A stretch of 64,000 nucleotides of DNA from Dendrocalamus latiflorus. Taxonomy: Eukaryota > Streptophyta > Magnoliopsida > Poales > Poaceae. Shown in pieces: positions 47,901 through 58,590 of this stretch. Below the pieces are notes generated by a model. It saw only the letters and a program-made list of their open reading frames with translations. It was not told the origin of the DNA and ran no database searches. Where the stretch lies: contig CM029631.1 in assembly GCA_017311315.1 (NCBI GenBank), positions 11,379,910-11,443,909 of the forward strand, written 5' to 3'. Made by a program: the position numbers and the translations under genes. Numbering within the stretch: the stretch's first letter is position 1; each line of letters opens with the position of its first letter.

Positions 47901-50900
47901 AGAACTGTGGAGGGTATTGCAAGCATTCAAGCCATCTTGTTCGGAGGTAATCCTGTAGGTATACATTCAAATAAGAAAGAAAACAGGCATTTGGCCATCT
48001 ACCACTGTATACACTACCATACAGATACTTCTCTTCATAGATCTATCGTTATTGCTAAGGAAGTATGCAAAAGAAATTTAATAGAGAAAATTAGCCATAT
48101 GCCATCACTGAAGTGCCCTAGTTTGTAAAAATGCAATTACGAAATATCGCTTAGCTGAATGCCACTATAAACAGTGGTTAGTTTGCAGGATGCCACTGAG
48201 ACAATTTTGCCCCCAACCTTTACTTCTTCCTAGATATCACTGGTATCTAGATCCGATGGTTTGATTGACTTCTCAAATCAGTGCACCCTAACCCTATAGC
48301 CCATTAGCCCCTTTGCACTAAATAACAAAATCTTATACAGAACCCACAAAACGGTAACTGGTTAAACAATTGGAATTTTTAGACCAAAATTAGCAGCAAA
48401 AGAATTGATGTACTTAATTTACTCTGAAAGCAATTTGTGCTAGAATTGAATCTGTATGGAATCTGATACTAGGATTAAGATATGGTATGATATATGACCA
48501 TAAACAAAATTACTCATTTTGTTTTTTCAAAAGGAAGAGCATGGCTACCTCAATCCTGTGAGTAGTTCAGCTTCAAATTGGTTAGGTGTAAGCATTGAAG
48601 CAACTGGGACAACCTAAGGATAATTTGATGAGAAAGTGAATAGATTAGGATGAGTAAACACAGGGCCTGTGTAAAGCATTACGTGCATGCCATAAAGAAT
48701 GAGAACTCAGAAAAAAAGAACATATTTGAAATGACAGACTCTGGCCTAAGGTATAATTTTCACTTCATAGCTCAATTAGCAAAAGGGAACACAAGCTAAT
48801 GAGACCAAGTTCTGAACACAAGGTACAGAACTGGCTCTACTCACTTCTCCAGGGGATGTAGTACAACTGTACTGTTCTATAACAAAAAGTAACACTTCAG
48901 TCTATGTTATAGTCTATAAGCGACGGCCAAAGGATTAGATCTGGCTGCAGTTTGTTTCCTAGTCTATCTCTTAGGCTTAGCCGATTAAAGACTCCAAGTA
49001 GGAGTCGGTTTCAGACTCCAAATAGGAGTTAGTTTCAGATTGGTAATAGGATTCGGTTTTGGATTGTATTAGCTTCTTATATATAGAGATGTAATCTGGG
49101 ATTCCCAGGCAAGCAAGAAATAATATTAGAGTTTACTACTTACCTCTCATTTGCCCTAATACCGCTGGCGACGTCAGGGAAAGGAGGTCCTGGCCATCGC
49201 CAGGGCAAGCCTCCCCACCTGGTTAGCCACCGCTATCCCCTGCGATCTAAGGCCCCTGACAACTTGGTATCAGCCATGCCCGGTTCCGAGTCCAGCGAGG
49301 AGGCTAGCTCTGTTACTGCAATGTTCAAAGCGCTTCAGGAGCAGATGGCAGGAATCGTGCATCAGAACGCCGAGATTCAGTCCAAGCTGGCGGATTTGAC
49401 GCGGCACAGCATCACCACCGACGCCAAGTTCGCCGCACTGGAAGCTGGGGGTGTTTTGCCCGTCTCGGCGCCAGGAATTCCGCCAATCCCACCGGGAGCC
49501 ATCCCATCTACCCACAACGTCTCGTCTGCCCCGCCGGCGGACTCCTTCACCAGCGGCTACGGGCCGCCAGCCACTTCAGCCCCCAGCCAAGAAGATTCTG
49601 CCAAGCATCCCATCAATCGCCAACCACCCGCCATGCCACAATTTTTTCCACAGCCCTCTTTTCCGCCACACGCCGTCATGCCTCCTCGCTACCACACGGC
49701 CCCCAATTCATACCCTACCGCACCACGATACCACAAATTGGATTTTCCAACCTTTGATGGTCTAACAGATCCCCTGCCATGGTTAAACCGCTGTGAGCAG
49801 TTCTTCAGAGGGCAACGCACCGAAGAGGGAGATAAAGTCTGGCTTGCGTCGTACCACCTCACCGGAATTGCCCAAGAATGGTATTTTCAGCTTGAACGAG
49901 ACGATGGCCAACCGAATTGGGGACAATTCAAGGAACTCTGCCACATGCGGTTTGGACCGCCACTCAGGAGCAATCCATTGGGCGAATTGACTCGATTGCA
50001 GCAGACGGGTTCCGTGAATGATTATCAGACCAAGTTCTTGACTCTCCTTTGCCGCGCCGATCGGTTATTGCCGCTGCAACAGGTTCAGATATTCACTGCG
50101 GGTCTCATAGAGCCTCTCCGCACAGATGTGGAATTGCAGCAACCGGGAAACTTGCAGGTGGCCATGAGTTTGGCTCGGGCTTACGAACGACGCGCACAAA
50201 CGGTTGCAGGAGATTCTACACCACACACACGGCTGGGCCGACATCCACAGCGACCGCCATCATCAGCACCATCATCAGGATGGGGCCAGGAGATAGCACC
50301 ACAGATCACGGCACCAGGGCATCGACCTGCAAAGCCGTTTCGACACCAACAGAATTAGCAGATCGTCGTGCAAAAGGGTTGTGCTACAATTGCGACGACA
50401 AATTCCAGCCAGGACACCGCTGTAAGCAGCCTTTTCTCACATATATTGACATGAATGAGGAAAGCGAGCCCGGGGAGGAATCAGCAGAGCTGCACGCCCT
50501 AGAGCTTGAAGACCCAACCCCAGAGATCTCCCTCCATGCAGTTACGGGAGTTTCCACCGGGGGAACTATGCAGCTTGAAGTGACCATTGGCGATCAGCAG
50601 TTCGTCGCCCTCGTCGACTCAGGATCTACACATAATTTCGTCAGTGCGCGGGTGGTCCATGGCCTGAAGGTCAAGATCGCCAATGGTGATCAGCTAGCCT
50701 GCGCGGGAGTCTGCAATAAACTACAGCTCCAGATTCATCAAACACCATTCATCATTCCGGCTTATGCAATTCCGCTGGACGGTTTTGATATGGTTCTAGG
50801 AGTCCACTGGCTGAAGACACTGGGCCCTATTCTTTGGGATTTTGATGACTTGACGATGGCGTTCTGGTTGGCAGGTCGCAGAATCCAATGGCAGGGACTT

Positions 50901-53900
50901 TCCAAGAACCGCCCCATGCAAGTCTTGCTGCAAACAGGACATGATCTGCTACAACCGTTACTGGATGAATTCCATGACCTCTTTGCAGAACCGACTGGAC
51001 TACCTCCAACCCGGCCTCAGGATCATCGGATTCGCTTACGACCTGGAGCCTCTCCTGTTTCAGTCCGACCATATCGATACCCGCACCACCAGAAGGACGA
51101 GCTGGAGCGCCAGTGCAGCGACATGCTCACTCGAGGCATTATTCGGCGCAGTCATTCCAGTTTTTCATCACCAGTTTTATTGGTCAAGAAGCACGACAAT
51201 ACATGGCGATTCTGTGTAGATTATCGTGCCCTCAACGACTTGACGATCAAAGACAAGTTTCCGATTCCGGTGGTCGATGAACTTTTGGACGAATTACAGG
51301 GTGCTCGGTTTTTTACTAAACTTGACCTTCGATCGGGGTATCATCAAGTCCGTATGCACCCCGAAGACATTTTCAAGACGGCATTCCGCACTCATGAAGG
51401 CCTTTTTGAGTTTTTGGTTATGCCATTCGGGTTGACTAACGCTCCGGCCACATTCCAGGCATTGATGCAGGAGGTTCTCCGCCCTTATTTGAGAAACTTT
51501 GTCTTGGTTTTCTTCGACGACATATTGATCTATAGCTCCACCTGGACCGAACACTTACAGCACATCCGCATGGTTTTGATGCTCCTTCGTCAGCATGAGC
51601 TGTTCCTTAAGAAATCAAAGTGTTCGTTTGGTCTATCTTCGGTGTCATATCTGGGCCATGTTATCTCGGAGGGTGGGGTAGCCATGGATCAATCCAAAGT
51701 ACAAGCTATCTCCGATTGGCCTCAACCCAAGACACTCAAAGCTTTGCGTGGATTCCTGGGTCTTGCGGGATACTATCGCAAATTCATCAAGGATTTCGGC
51801 AAAATAGCAACTCCTCTTACCAACCTCTTGAAGAAAGAAGCATTTGGGTGGTCGCCTGCCGCTCAACGAGCTTTTGAAGCTCTTAAAGAAGCTCTGACGG
51901 CAACCCCAGTCCTTCACATGCCAGATTTCGCGCAAAAGTTCATTGTTGAATGTGATGCATCCGGAACCGGAGTTGGGGCTGTTCTCCATCAAGGCTCGGG
52001 TCCCATTGCATTTTTCAGTCGACCCGTCATCCCCCGCCACGCCAAGCTACCAGCTTACAAGCGCGAATTGATCGGCCTCGTCCAAGCTGTCCGTCATTGG
52101 AGACCGTATTTATGGGGCCACAATTTCCTTATCCGCACAGACCATTATAGCCTCAAATACTTATTGGACCAGAGATTGTCCACAATTCCACAACACCATT
52201 GGGCAAGTAAACTATTTGGATATGACTTCACGGTAGAATTCCGGCCGGGACGCCTCAACACAGTTGCGGATGCTTTATCTCGCCGAGACTACTCCACGAC
52301 ATGTGTCATGGCTATTTCCTCTCCAGCTTTTACACTCTTTCCAGAATTGCGCAATGCTGTCTTAACTGATCCCGTCTTACAGCAGCTGCGGGCTGAGATT
52401 GAAGAGGGCAAGATGGGAGCTCCTTGGTCCGTCCGCGATGGTTTGATTTTTCATACCGGCCGGGTCTATGTACCTCCAGCATCACCACCTCTCCAGACAA
52501 TCCTCACGTCGGCTCATGCAGCCCATGAAGGCATCCAGAAAACTTTGTGCCGACTGCGTCAAGACTTTTATGTTCCAGCAGCAAAACGAGTGGTTCAGGA
52601 CTTTGTGAGGAACTGCATGGTGTGTCAACGCAACAAAATTGAGCATTTACATCCAGCGGGTCTTCTCCAATCGCTGGATGTTCCAACACAACCATGGTCT
52701 GATATTGCAATGGATTTCATCGAGGGACTCCCACGGGTTCATGGTAAAACAGTCATTCTTTCCGTCATTGACCGTTTCTCCAAATACGTGCATTTTATCC
52801 CATTGGCCCACCCGTACTCGGCTACAACAGTTGCTCGAGTTTTCTTTAATGAAATTGTGCGTCTACACGGCATACCTTCTTCAATTGTCTGCGACCGAGA
52901 CCCGGTTTTCACAAGCAATTTTTGGCAAGACCTATTCCGCCTAGCCGGATCCGACTTCACCTCAATTCAGCTTACCACCCGCAATCCGATGGCCAGACCG
53001 AAGCAGTTAAAAAGGTGATAGCCATGTATTTGCGTTGTTTAACGGGTGATCGACCTCGTCAATGGTTGGAATGGCTACCATGGGCCGAGTATTGCTATAA
53101 CACATCCTTCCATTCAGCGCTTCGGGAAACCCCTTTTAAGGTGGTTTACGGCCGGGATCCACCTTCCTTGCGCTCTTATGAAAAGGGAGAAGCTGCAGTT
53201 CAATCTGTTGAGGTCTCTTTGTTGGCTCGTGATCAATTTCTTCGAGACATTCGCGAACGTCTCCTTCAAGCCCAAGAGTATGCAAAAAAGCACTATGATC
53301 GCCACCATCGCGACATTTCTTTTGCTGTAGGCGAGTTGGTCTGGTTACGTCTGCTTCATCGTCCAGCTGCTTCTCTCGGTGTTTCCATGGGTGGCAAATT
53401 GGGGCCGAAATATTTTGGACCCTATAAGATCCTTGCACGTATTGGGACAGTCGCATATCGTTTGGAATTACCACCCGCTGCCAAAATTCATGATGTTTTT
53501 CATGTTGGATTATTGAAGAAGTTCCAAGGTGACCCGCCGTCCTCTCCGCCACCATTGCCTCCACTTCATCAAGGCCGTGTGCTGCCTACGCCATCGCGGG
53601 TACTGAAATCAGCCAACCGACAGGGCCAGCACCAAGTTCTTGTGCAATGGGAGGGTACTTCGGTTGCCAACGCCTCTTGGGTTCCGCTATTTCAATTCCA
53701 GGAGAATTATCCAAATTTTCAGCTCGAGGACGAGCTGCTTCGCGAGGAAGGGAGAGATGTTATAGTCTATAAGCGACGGCCAAAGGATTAGATCTGGCTG
53801 CAGTTTGTTTCCTAGTCTATCTCTTAGGCTTAGCCGATTAAAGACTCCAAGTAGGAGTCGGTTTCAGACTCCAAATAGGAGTTAGTTTCAGATTGGTAAT

Positions 53901-55635
53901 AGGATTCGGTTTTGGATTGTATTAGCTTCTTATATATAGAGACGTAATCTGGGATTCCCAGGCAAGCAAGAAATAATATTAGAGTTTACTACTTACCTCT
54001 CATTTGCCCTAATACCGCTGGCGACGTCAGGGAAAGGAGGTCCTGGCCATCGCCAGGGCAAGCCTCCCCACCTGGTTAGCCACCGCTATCCCCTGCGATC
54101 TAAGGCCCCTGACAGTCTAGGGAAGGGATTTGCTTATAGAAGTTGTGTGCACTACATGTTGAATACAGTCAAAGCTTGCATTTTTTATGTCAATAACAGC
54201 TTTTACATTCTAAAAAGCCTAAGAATAAGCAATTCCCAGCATTTGGTATCATACGAGATAAACTTAGCAAGCTGAAATGGTTAAATCACCTTCTGTTGAT
54301 AAACAGATATTAACTCCCGAGGAACATATAATTTTCCTTCATCACCTAGAACTGGGTCGCAAACTGCATAACATTTTCAAACACATATTAAACATTTCAA
54401 ATCAGTCTTTAATTATGACACAATTCCCCTATAAAATTTGGTACATAAGAAACAACCATACAAATAATGAAAGGTGAGAAAAGATTACCATATATAAGAT
54501 GAGGATTAACTGATCGTAATTTGTCAACAACTTGTAGCACAGTATTTAAAAAGGAAACAGAGCCGATGTAACCTGAATACCATAAATAGCATGTTACTTT
54601 GCGTATAAAGCACTGCATTTGGCAGTAAAAGGAGATGATTAATGGTCTGCCATCACGACGAATTACCAGTGAAGAACAATCAACTTGCACTTTCTTTGAC
54701 ATGAAGGATGGGCAAGTGAAAATTGAATTAAGTCGTAATGGTCGTTCACCTGTTAATAAATGGGTATAGTGCAATAAATCATTTTCCTCCAGCCCTTCAA
54801 TAAGATCCCACAGCTGATTGCCATTGAGAACCTGTCCTCTAAATGTTGGGTACCCTGAGAAAACACATAACATGAATTATTTAGGTGTGTCAAACAAATT
54901 GCACATAAGCTGTTCCACGACGCAGCCCACCTCTACCTGTATGATTAGAAAACTGTACCGAGTTTATTGGATCCACATCAAACCCGAGGAGTTGTAGGGG
55001 GAAGACGGCTGATTTGTTACCAACATACCCCTAAATTAAATAAAAAACAGCGTGAGCAGAGCATACATATCAAATTGAAAAATAAAACATTTAGTTAATT
55101 ACTACTTCTGAAACAAAGCTATGTACAGTTTTTTTTTTGTACATTATACAGTCCCTGATCCAACCCGACCAGATGGAAGTCATACAACGACAAAGCGGTC
55201 TTAACCGTTGAGCAATCACACGACGTGGTGCTATTTAACAAGCGATAATCACGCTAATGGTGTGCAAGCAGCGCAGGATGCATGCTGCGTCATGTATATA
55301 GCACAGCAAGGGAACTCTTGCAGGGGCCTAACCTAAACCTCCCCACATGCAAAAGGGAGATACATCAGAAGATCTTACAACCCAGGATATGCTACCAGGT
55401 GTTCTTGGCCTAGCCACCGAGATCTTACAACCCGCAAAACGGTCGCTTGGCTCCCAAATGAAAACAACATATGAACGCATAATTCTACAAGCTTGTGTAC
55501 GCAAGTAGGGAAGCAAGATTCCGATAGATGGGTTGGGGGAGGCAGGGGTTCGACCTGGACGGTGTGGGACTGGATGCTGAGCACGCGTCCCGTGTCGGAC
55601 GGCAAAGCGACGGAGAGGATCGGCGGCCGCGACAT
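44986..55635 (-). CDS. PDXK: Pyridoxal kinase, 12 exons, 309 aa, with a retrotransposon in one intron
   Basis: Pyridoxal kinase phosphorylates pyridoxal, pyridoxine and pyridoxamine in the vitamin B6 salvage pathway; the Arabidopsis gene is SOS4. Exons from the ATG at 55635: 55635-55555, 55030-54937, 54854-54750, 54572-54489, 54363-54290, 48613-48549, 47952-47889, 47717-47652, 46983-46927, 45585-45541, 45428-45375 and 45126-44986. All junctions are GT/AG with matching phase and the total is 930 bases. Key segments are [54 protein letters not shown] and the catalytic GTGD (residues 231-234, Asp234). It belongs to the ribokinase/PfkB-like fold and is cytosolic, with no targeting signal. The intron between exons 5 and 6 (54289-48614) is enlarged to 5.7 kb by a Reina element inserted antisense. 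No coding base is lost. Confidence 0.95.
46400..46486. repeat. Tandem duplication of about 43 bp in a pyridoxal kinase intron
   Basis: Two adjacent copies (about 46400-46443 and 46444-46486) share GAGTTCCTTTATTATCACAG and an ATATCAATATAT start. The second copy runs directly into the LINE insertion. Confidence 0.85.
46477..46922 (+). mobile_element. 5'-truncated LINE (L1-type) 3' end with 13-bp TSD
   Basis: The direct repeat CACAGTGGAGCAC flanks the insertion at 46477-46489 and 46910-46922. The body opens in the last 67 codons of a plant LINE ORF2 ([14 protein letters not shown] is the conserved zf-RVT tail), stops at 46693, and has a 3' UTR ending in CTTAATGCAAAGACATGCAA and a short A-rich tail. 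This is target-primed insertion of a truncated copy, on the strand opposite the host gene. Confidence 0.85.
48905..49261 (+). repeat. 5' LTR of the Reina-type element
   Basis: 357 bp, with a TATATATAG promoter-like word near 49078-49086. It differs from the 3' LTR at one position (49090). Confidence 0.95.
49265..49278 (+). other. Primer-binding site of the Reina-type element
   Basis: TGGTATCAGCCATG begins three bases after the LTR and matches the start of the initiator-methionine tRNA site (TGGTATCAG). The gag ATG lies within it. Confidence 0.85.
49276..50358 (+). CDS. gag: Reina gag, about 360 aa
   Basis: The ATG at 49276 abuts the primer-binding site. The protein has a coiled-coil-like N-terminus ([20 protein letters not shown]), a Pro-rich linker and the retrotransposon gag domain ([20 protein letters not shown], then [19 protein letters not shown]). 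The frame stops at 50358 before the zinc knuckle, which continues in a different frame after about 50340. It would form the particle shell. The break lies in non-homopolymer sequence. Confidence 0.9.
   Translation: MPGSESSEEASSVTAMFKALQEQMAGIVHQNAEIQSKLADLTRHSITTDAKFAALEAGGVLPVSAPGIPPIPPGAIPSTHNVSSAPPADSFTSGYGPPATSAPSQEDSAKHPINRQPPAMPQFFPQPSFPPHAVMPPRYHTAPNSYPTAPRYHKLDFPTFDGLTDPLPWLNRCEQFFRGQRTEEGDKVWLASYHLTGIAQEWYFQLERDDGQPNWGQFKELCHMRFGPPLRSNPLGELTRLQQTGSVNDYQTKFLTLLCRADRLLPLQQVQIFTAGLIEPLRTDVELQQPGNLQVAMSLARAYERRAQTVAGDSTPHTRLGRHPQRPPSSAPSSGWGQEIAPQITAPGHRPAKPFRHQQN
50340..53018 (+). CDS. pol: Reina pol, first part: zinc knuckle, protease, RT, RNase H, integrase N-half
   Basis: The meaningful frame starts near 50340 with [17 protein letters not shown] (gag-type zinc knuckle, CX2CX7HXC form). 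It continues with protease [14 protein letters not shown] with the active site VFFDDIL and [11 protein letters not shown], RNase H with [14 protein letters not shown], and integrase with [22 protein letters not shown] and CDRDPVF. It ends at 53018 after a frame change near 52945-52950. The open frame extends upstream to 50049 out of frame with gag, but that part carries no domain. Catalytic motifs read intact. Confidence 0.9.
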   Translation, partial: STPTELADRRAKGLCYNCDDKFQPGHRCKQPFLTYIDMNEESEPGEESAELHALELEDPTPEISLHAVTGVSTGGTMQLEVTIGDQQFVALVDSGSTHNFVSARVVHGLKVKIANGDQLACAGVCNKLQLQIHQTPFIIPAYAIPLDGFDMVLGVHWLKTLGPILWDFDDLTMAFWLAGRRIQWQGLSKNRPMQVLLQTGHDLLQPLLDEFHDLFAEPTGLPPTRPQDHRIRLRPGASPVSVRPYRYPHHQKDELERQCSDMLTRGIIRRSHSSFSSPVLLVKKHDNTWRFCVDYRALNDLTIKDKFPIPVVDELLDELQGARFFTKLDLRSGYHQVRMHPEDIFKTAFRTHEGLFEFLVMPFGLTNAPATFQALMQEVLRPYLRNFVLVFFDDILIYSSTWTEHLQHIRMVLMLLRQHELFLKKSKCSFGLSSVSYLGHVISEGGVAMDQSKVQAISDWPQPKTLKALRGFLGLAGYYRKFIKDFGKIATPLTNLLKKEAFGWSPAAQRAFEALKEALTATPVLHMPDFAQKFIVECDASGTGVGAVLHQGSGPIAFFSRPVIPRHAKLPAYKRELIGLVQAVRHWRPYLWGHNFLIRTDHYSLKYLLDQRLSTIPQHHWASKLFGYDFTVEFRPGRLNTVADALSRRDYSTTCVMAISSPAFTLFPELRNAVLTDPVLQQLRAEIEEGKMGAPWSVRDGLIFHTGRVYVPPASPPLQTILTSAHAAHEGIQKTLCRLRQDFYVPAAKRVVQDFVRNCMVCQRNKIEHLHPAGLLQSLDVPTQPWSDIAMDFIEGLPRVHGKTVILSVIDRFSKYVHFIPLAHPYSATTVARVFFNEIVRLHGIPSSIVCDRDPVFTSNFWQDLFRLAGSDFTSIQLTTRNPMARPKQLKR
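52950..53791 (+). CDS. pol: Reina pol, second part: integrase C-half and chromodomain
   Basis: After the frame change, the integrase continues with [15 protein letters not shown] (catalytic Glu) and the [18 protein letters not shown] segment. It ends in a chromodomain ([19 protein letters not shown]), which in chromoviruses directs integration to particular chromatin. The frame ends with a TAG at 53789-53791, 34 bases inside the 3' LTR, so the last eleven codons or so are LTR-encoded. Confidence 0.9.
53743..53757 (+). other. Polypurine tract of the Reina-type element
   Basis: GAGGAAGGGAGAGA immediately precedes the 3' LTR and is also coding sequence for the end of pol. Confidence 0.75.
53758..54114 (+). 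repeat. 3' LTR of the Reina-type element
   Basis: 357 bp, matching the 5' LTR except for C at 53943. It contains the pol stop codon. Confidence 0.95.
55130..55245 (-). other. Possible tRNA-derived SINE relic in pyridoxal kinase intron 1
   Basis: On the - strand a box A-like stretch (ATTGCTCAACGGTTAAGA) is followed about 45 bases on by a box B-like stretch (GGGTTGGATCAGG) and then an A-rich end (+ strand T run at 55129-55138). This is the layout of a plant tRNA-derived SINE, but the match is imperfect and no target-site duplication was found. Confidence 0.3.
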
Positions 55636-56479
55636 CGCCGGATGCACCGCCCCTCCTGCACTCCTCCTCCGCCGCGGCAGCAACCACCAGTCCCCCCTCC
55701 TCCCTACACTCACAGTCACAGCACAAAGGAAGCAAAAGCTTCTGAGTTTCTCCTCGCAGGAAGGGAGGAAACCAAGAACAAGGAGGAGGAGTGATTGAAT
55801 TGTTCTCCTCTAATCTTGCACACTGGTCAAACCTAGCCCATCGACGAATCAGCAAAACCTTTCTTGTTCCGTCGGGTTCCATTTATTTAGCGACTAATTA
55901 TTATTCTTTCACGACGCACCTGGAGGAGTTGCGGCGGGGCCCACCGCCACCACGAGGCGCACGAGCGGCGGCGGCGGGCATGCGACGCGGGGGGAAGGAA
56001 ATATGCGGTGCGGGGGAGGTAGACGAAGCGGATCCGGCTGATGGTGATGGGATCGTACGGCCGGCCGGCCGCGGGAGCCATACGGACCGTACGTTTCGGA
56101 ACGAAGGGCTAGGAGCGCTCGCTAGGCGACTCTGTACTGTACTAGCGTTGCGTGCTCGCGCCCATGTTGCACGAATGCGTCTCGATTTGGAGGGACAGAA
56201 CATGTCGCAAATTACGACGTCTGGCCGTGTAATTGTAGTTCGCAGTTGCTTTGGTAAGGCTGATGCTTGTTTTCAACGGTTGTTTATTGCAGCGTTTTTT
56301 TTTTGTTACGACTTAGATTTTTTGGCTATAATTTTTTAGTCTAATAGATAATAATTATCGAGAGAAAAATTAAAATAAAACATCGACTGAAAATCTCCGA
56401 AAAGAACAAACGCTATTTCATGCATCTTGATTCACGCTTGGTTGGTGGAAAAACTACAGAGCGGCAGCAGAAAACAATA

Positions 56480-57644
56480 AGCGGCCGGCTTTGATGCATT
56501 GTAGTTTTCGAAACTCTAAAGCTTGTGTTGCAAAGGATAGAGGATTTGTCTTTTTTTTAAAAAAAAAAAAATTAGGATGCACCAATATCACAAAAAATCG
56601 CCACAATGTGATCATCCTGGTGCTTTGGTATAGTTTGTAGTATGTTTTGTATATCTAGTTACATTGATGAATAGTATCTTTAGAAACAAAAGAAGATCAC
56701 ACCGAAACACACCTACCAGCACGCATGGGAATCTTCCACACATGGTCTCCATCCGCTAAATAAACTTTTCTCCAAATATTTCCATAGAAAATTGACGTGC
56801 GTACACAGAAAATATGAAAAGAACAATGATATTGAGTACTTGCTTCCAAAGAAAACTACACACATTTATACTCTAAATCACAAATCAATACCTTAGGCTC
56901 TTAGATTGCTTCCTTTAAAATTTGAGCAACAAAACAACATTATTGTTGCACAACAATTATAAGAAAAATAAAAGCAATAATTCATCCAACAATAACAATG
57001 ATGTATATATTTGAATAAAGTTGTAACAACAATAATAAAACCTAGACATTGCGGTTTTGCTTTGCACACTGGAAGGAAAAGTTAAAGAAATGAATGGTAA
57101 AGTAAAATAAATCCTAATCTGCCTTGCTCCATGAAGGCAGATAAATGTAGTGTTTACTTTCAAGTTGAGATCTCGTTTGTTTGTTTCTAATATTCATCAT
57201 TGTAATAATATAAGTGTTTTTTTATCCGTTACTAGTTTTAGAAACTTTGCGCTCCACAAGATGGAAGGCTTATCTTTTCCAGCTCACCAAAGCGATAAAA
57301 TGCATGAACACGAGAATATATCATGCCAAAAATTATCGCAGTGTGATTATCCTAATGTTTCGATACGGTTTTTACTATGTATATCTTGAAACATTAATAT
57401 GGTTTACATGCAGTATTCTTTGCAAATTCAAAAAAACTCACACCAAAACCATCCCAAAGAGCACTCACGTATAATCTGCTCTCCAAATCTTCTGACAGAA
57501 ATCTCCTCATGGTCACATACAAAACACACGAGGAAGAGGAGAATTAACACACTTCCTCCAAAGAAAAAATCGAGCACACAATGACCATGCCATTACCATC
57601 GAACAACAACGAGAAAAAAGAACCAGAAACAAGAAATACAAGCA

Positions 57645-57712
<68 letters not shown>

Positions 57713-57980
57713 AACAACAACATTTAATATGCTAAAGAGTTGTTGGCTATAATAGAACCCAGACACATTGGTTTTTTCTGGAACGTATCACACCAAAAGA
57801 TCGCCATGATGTGATCCTTCAATCTTGATCCATGTAAAAGCAATTATCAATGATAAAAGGTAATAGCTGGCTACCAAAGAATCTCTATGAGAACTAGCAC
57901 AAAATGATGTGAGTTTTTTTCAATGCGCTACTGCTTTTAGAAACTTCGTTGCTACGAAAGATAGAAGGTTTATTTTTTCA
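56480..57980. repeat. Three diverged copies of a several-hundred-base unit
   Basis: A segment pairing TTTAGAAACTT(T/C)G with nearby GGAAGGCTTAT or GAAGGTTTAT words recurs. So does a second element with CGCCA(C/T)(A/G)ATGTGAT or CGCAGTGTGATTATCCT words, seen near 56600, 57335 and 57795. Copies are strongly diverged, implying an old local duplication or several related transposons side by side. Confidence 0.5.
57637..57710. repeat. (AT)37 microsatellite
   Basis: 74 uninterrupted bases of alternating A and T. Tracts of this length are highly length-variable and a useful marker. Confidence 0.95.
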
Positions 57981-57984
57981 TTTA

Positions 57985-58225
57985 ATGCTCTGCTCATTTC
58001 AGTTTTAGTTTATAACTTCTGGTTTATTTTTTACTATTCCTAAAGTTCACCTTTTTATGTTTTTTTTGTTTTTTGAGCTTTTTTACTATTCTTTTTTTCG
58101 TATTCATTTTGCATTGTCCATAATGGGTTAACCTGTGTTTTTCTATTTTTATTTTTTTAAATTTAGTTACACCAAATAAGTTATCATCGGCTACAATGTA
58201 ATTTTAGCTATAAGCCAAATTATTT
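57985..58225 (+). mobile_element. AT-rich MITE-like repeat, copy at 58.0 kb
   Basis: It shares ordered words with the 41850-42112 copy (TTCTGGTTTATTTTTTACTA, CGTATTC, TGGGTTAAC, ACACCAAATAAG), about a hundred bases from another copy. Confidence 0.65.
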
Positions 58226-58339
58226 CATCCTAACCGAGTGGCACCTAAGCATGCACTGAATGCATGAGCAAAGAGATATCACACTAGAAACTAACACCAT
58301 GTGACGTTACAATACATTGCATATCTTGTGACATTAAGA

Positions 58340-58590
58340 CCCGCTTATTTTGGCTTGAACTTCTGGATTATTTTTACTATTCCTAAATTTCGTCTTTTTT
58401 CTGGTTTTTTTAGTTTTTTTGAGGTATTTTTGCTGGTTCTTTTTCCGTATTCGTTTTATTGTCCGTGATAGGCTAACATGTTTTTTCTATTTTTAAATTT
58501 AGTTACGCCAAATAAACCACCATCAACTATAGCGTAATTTTAGCCAGCTACAGTGCAATTTTAATCATAAACCAGTTTATTTTAGCCCAA
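58340..58590 (+). mobile_element. AT-rich MITE-like repeat, copy at 58.4 kb
   Basis: A second nearby copy with CTTCTGGATTATTTTTACTA, AAATTTCGTC, CCGTATTCG, GATAGGCTAACATG and ACGCCAAATAAAC. Two copies in the same orientation lie close together upstream of the DRIP-type gene. Confidence 0.65.

Larger units (their letters stand above)
48905..54114 (+). mobile_element. Reina-type Ty3-gypsy chromovirus, 5210 bp
   Basis: LTRs 48905-49261 and 53758-54114 (357 bp each, one substitution: T at 49090 versus C at 53943) start TGTTA and end TGACA. They are flanked by GTCTA at 48900-48904 and 54115-54119. The order is gag, zinc knuckle, protease, RT, RNase H, integrase and chromodomain. Small size, short LTRs and the chromodomain fit the Reina lineage. 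Two one-base frame changes split the coding region. It lies in a pyridoxal kinase intron, antisense to the gene. Confidence 0.96.

Noticed and set aside
50049..50339. Upstream part of the long Reina pol frame as an N-terminal pol domain
   Set aside because: It overlaps gag in another frame, starts without ATG and has no domain; the real pol content begins near 50340.
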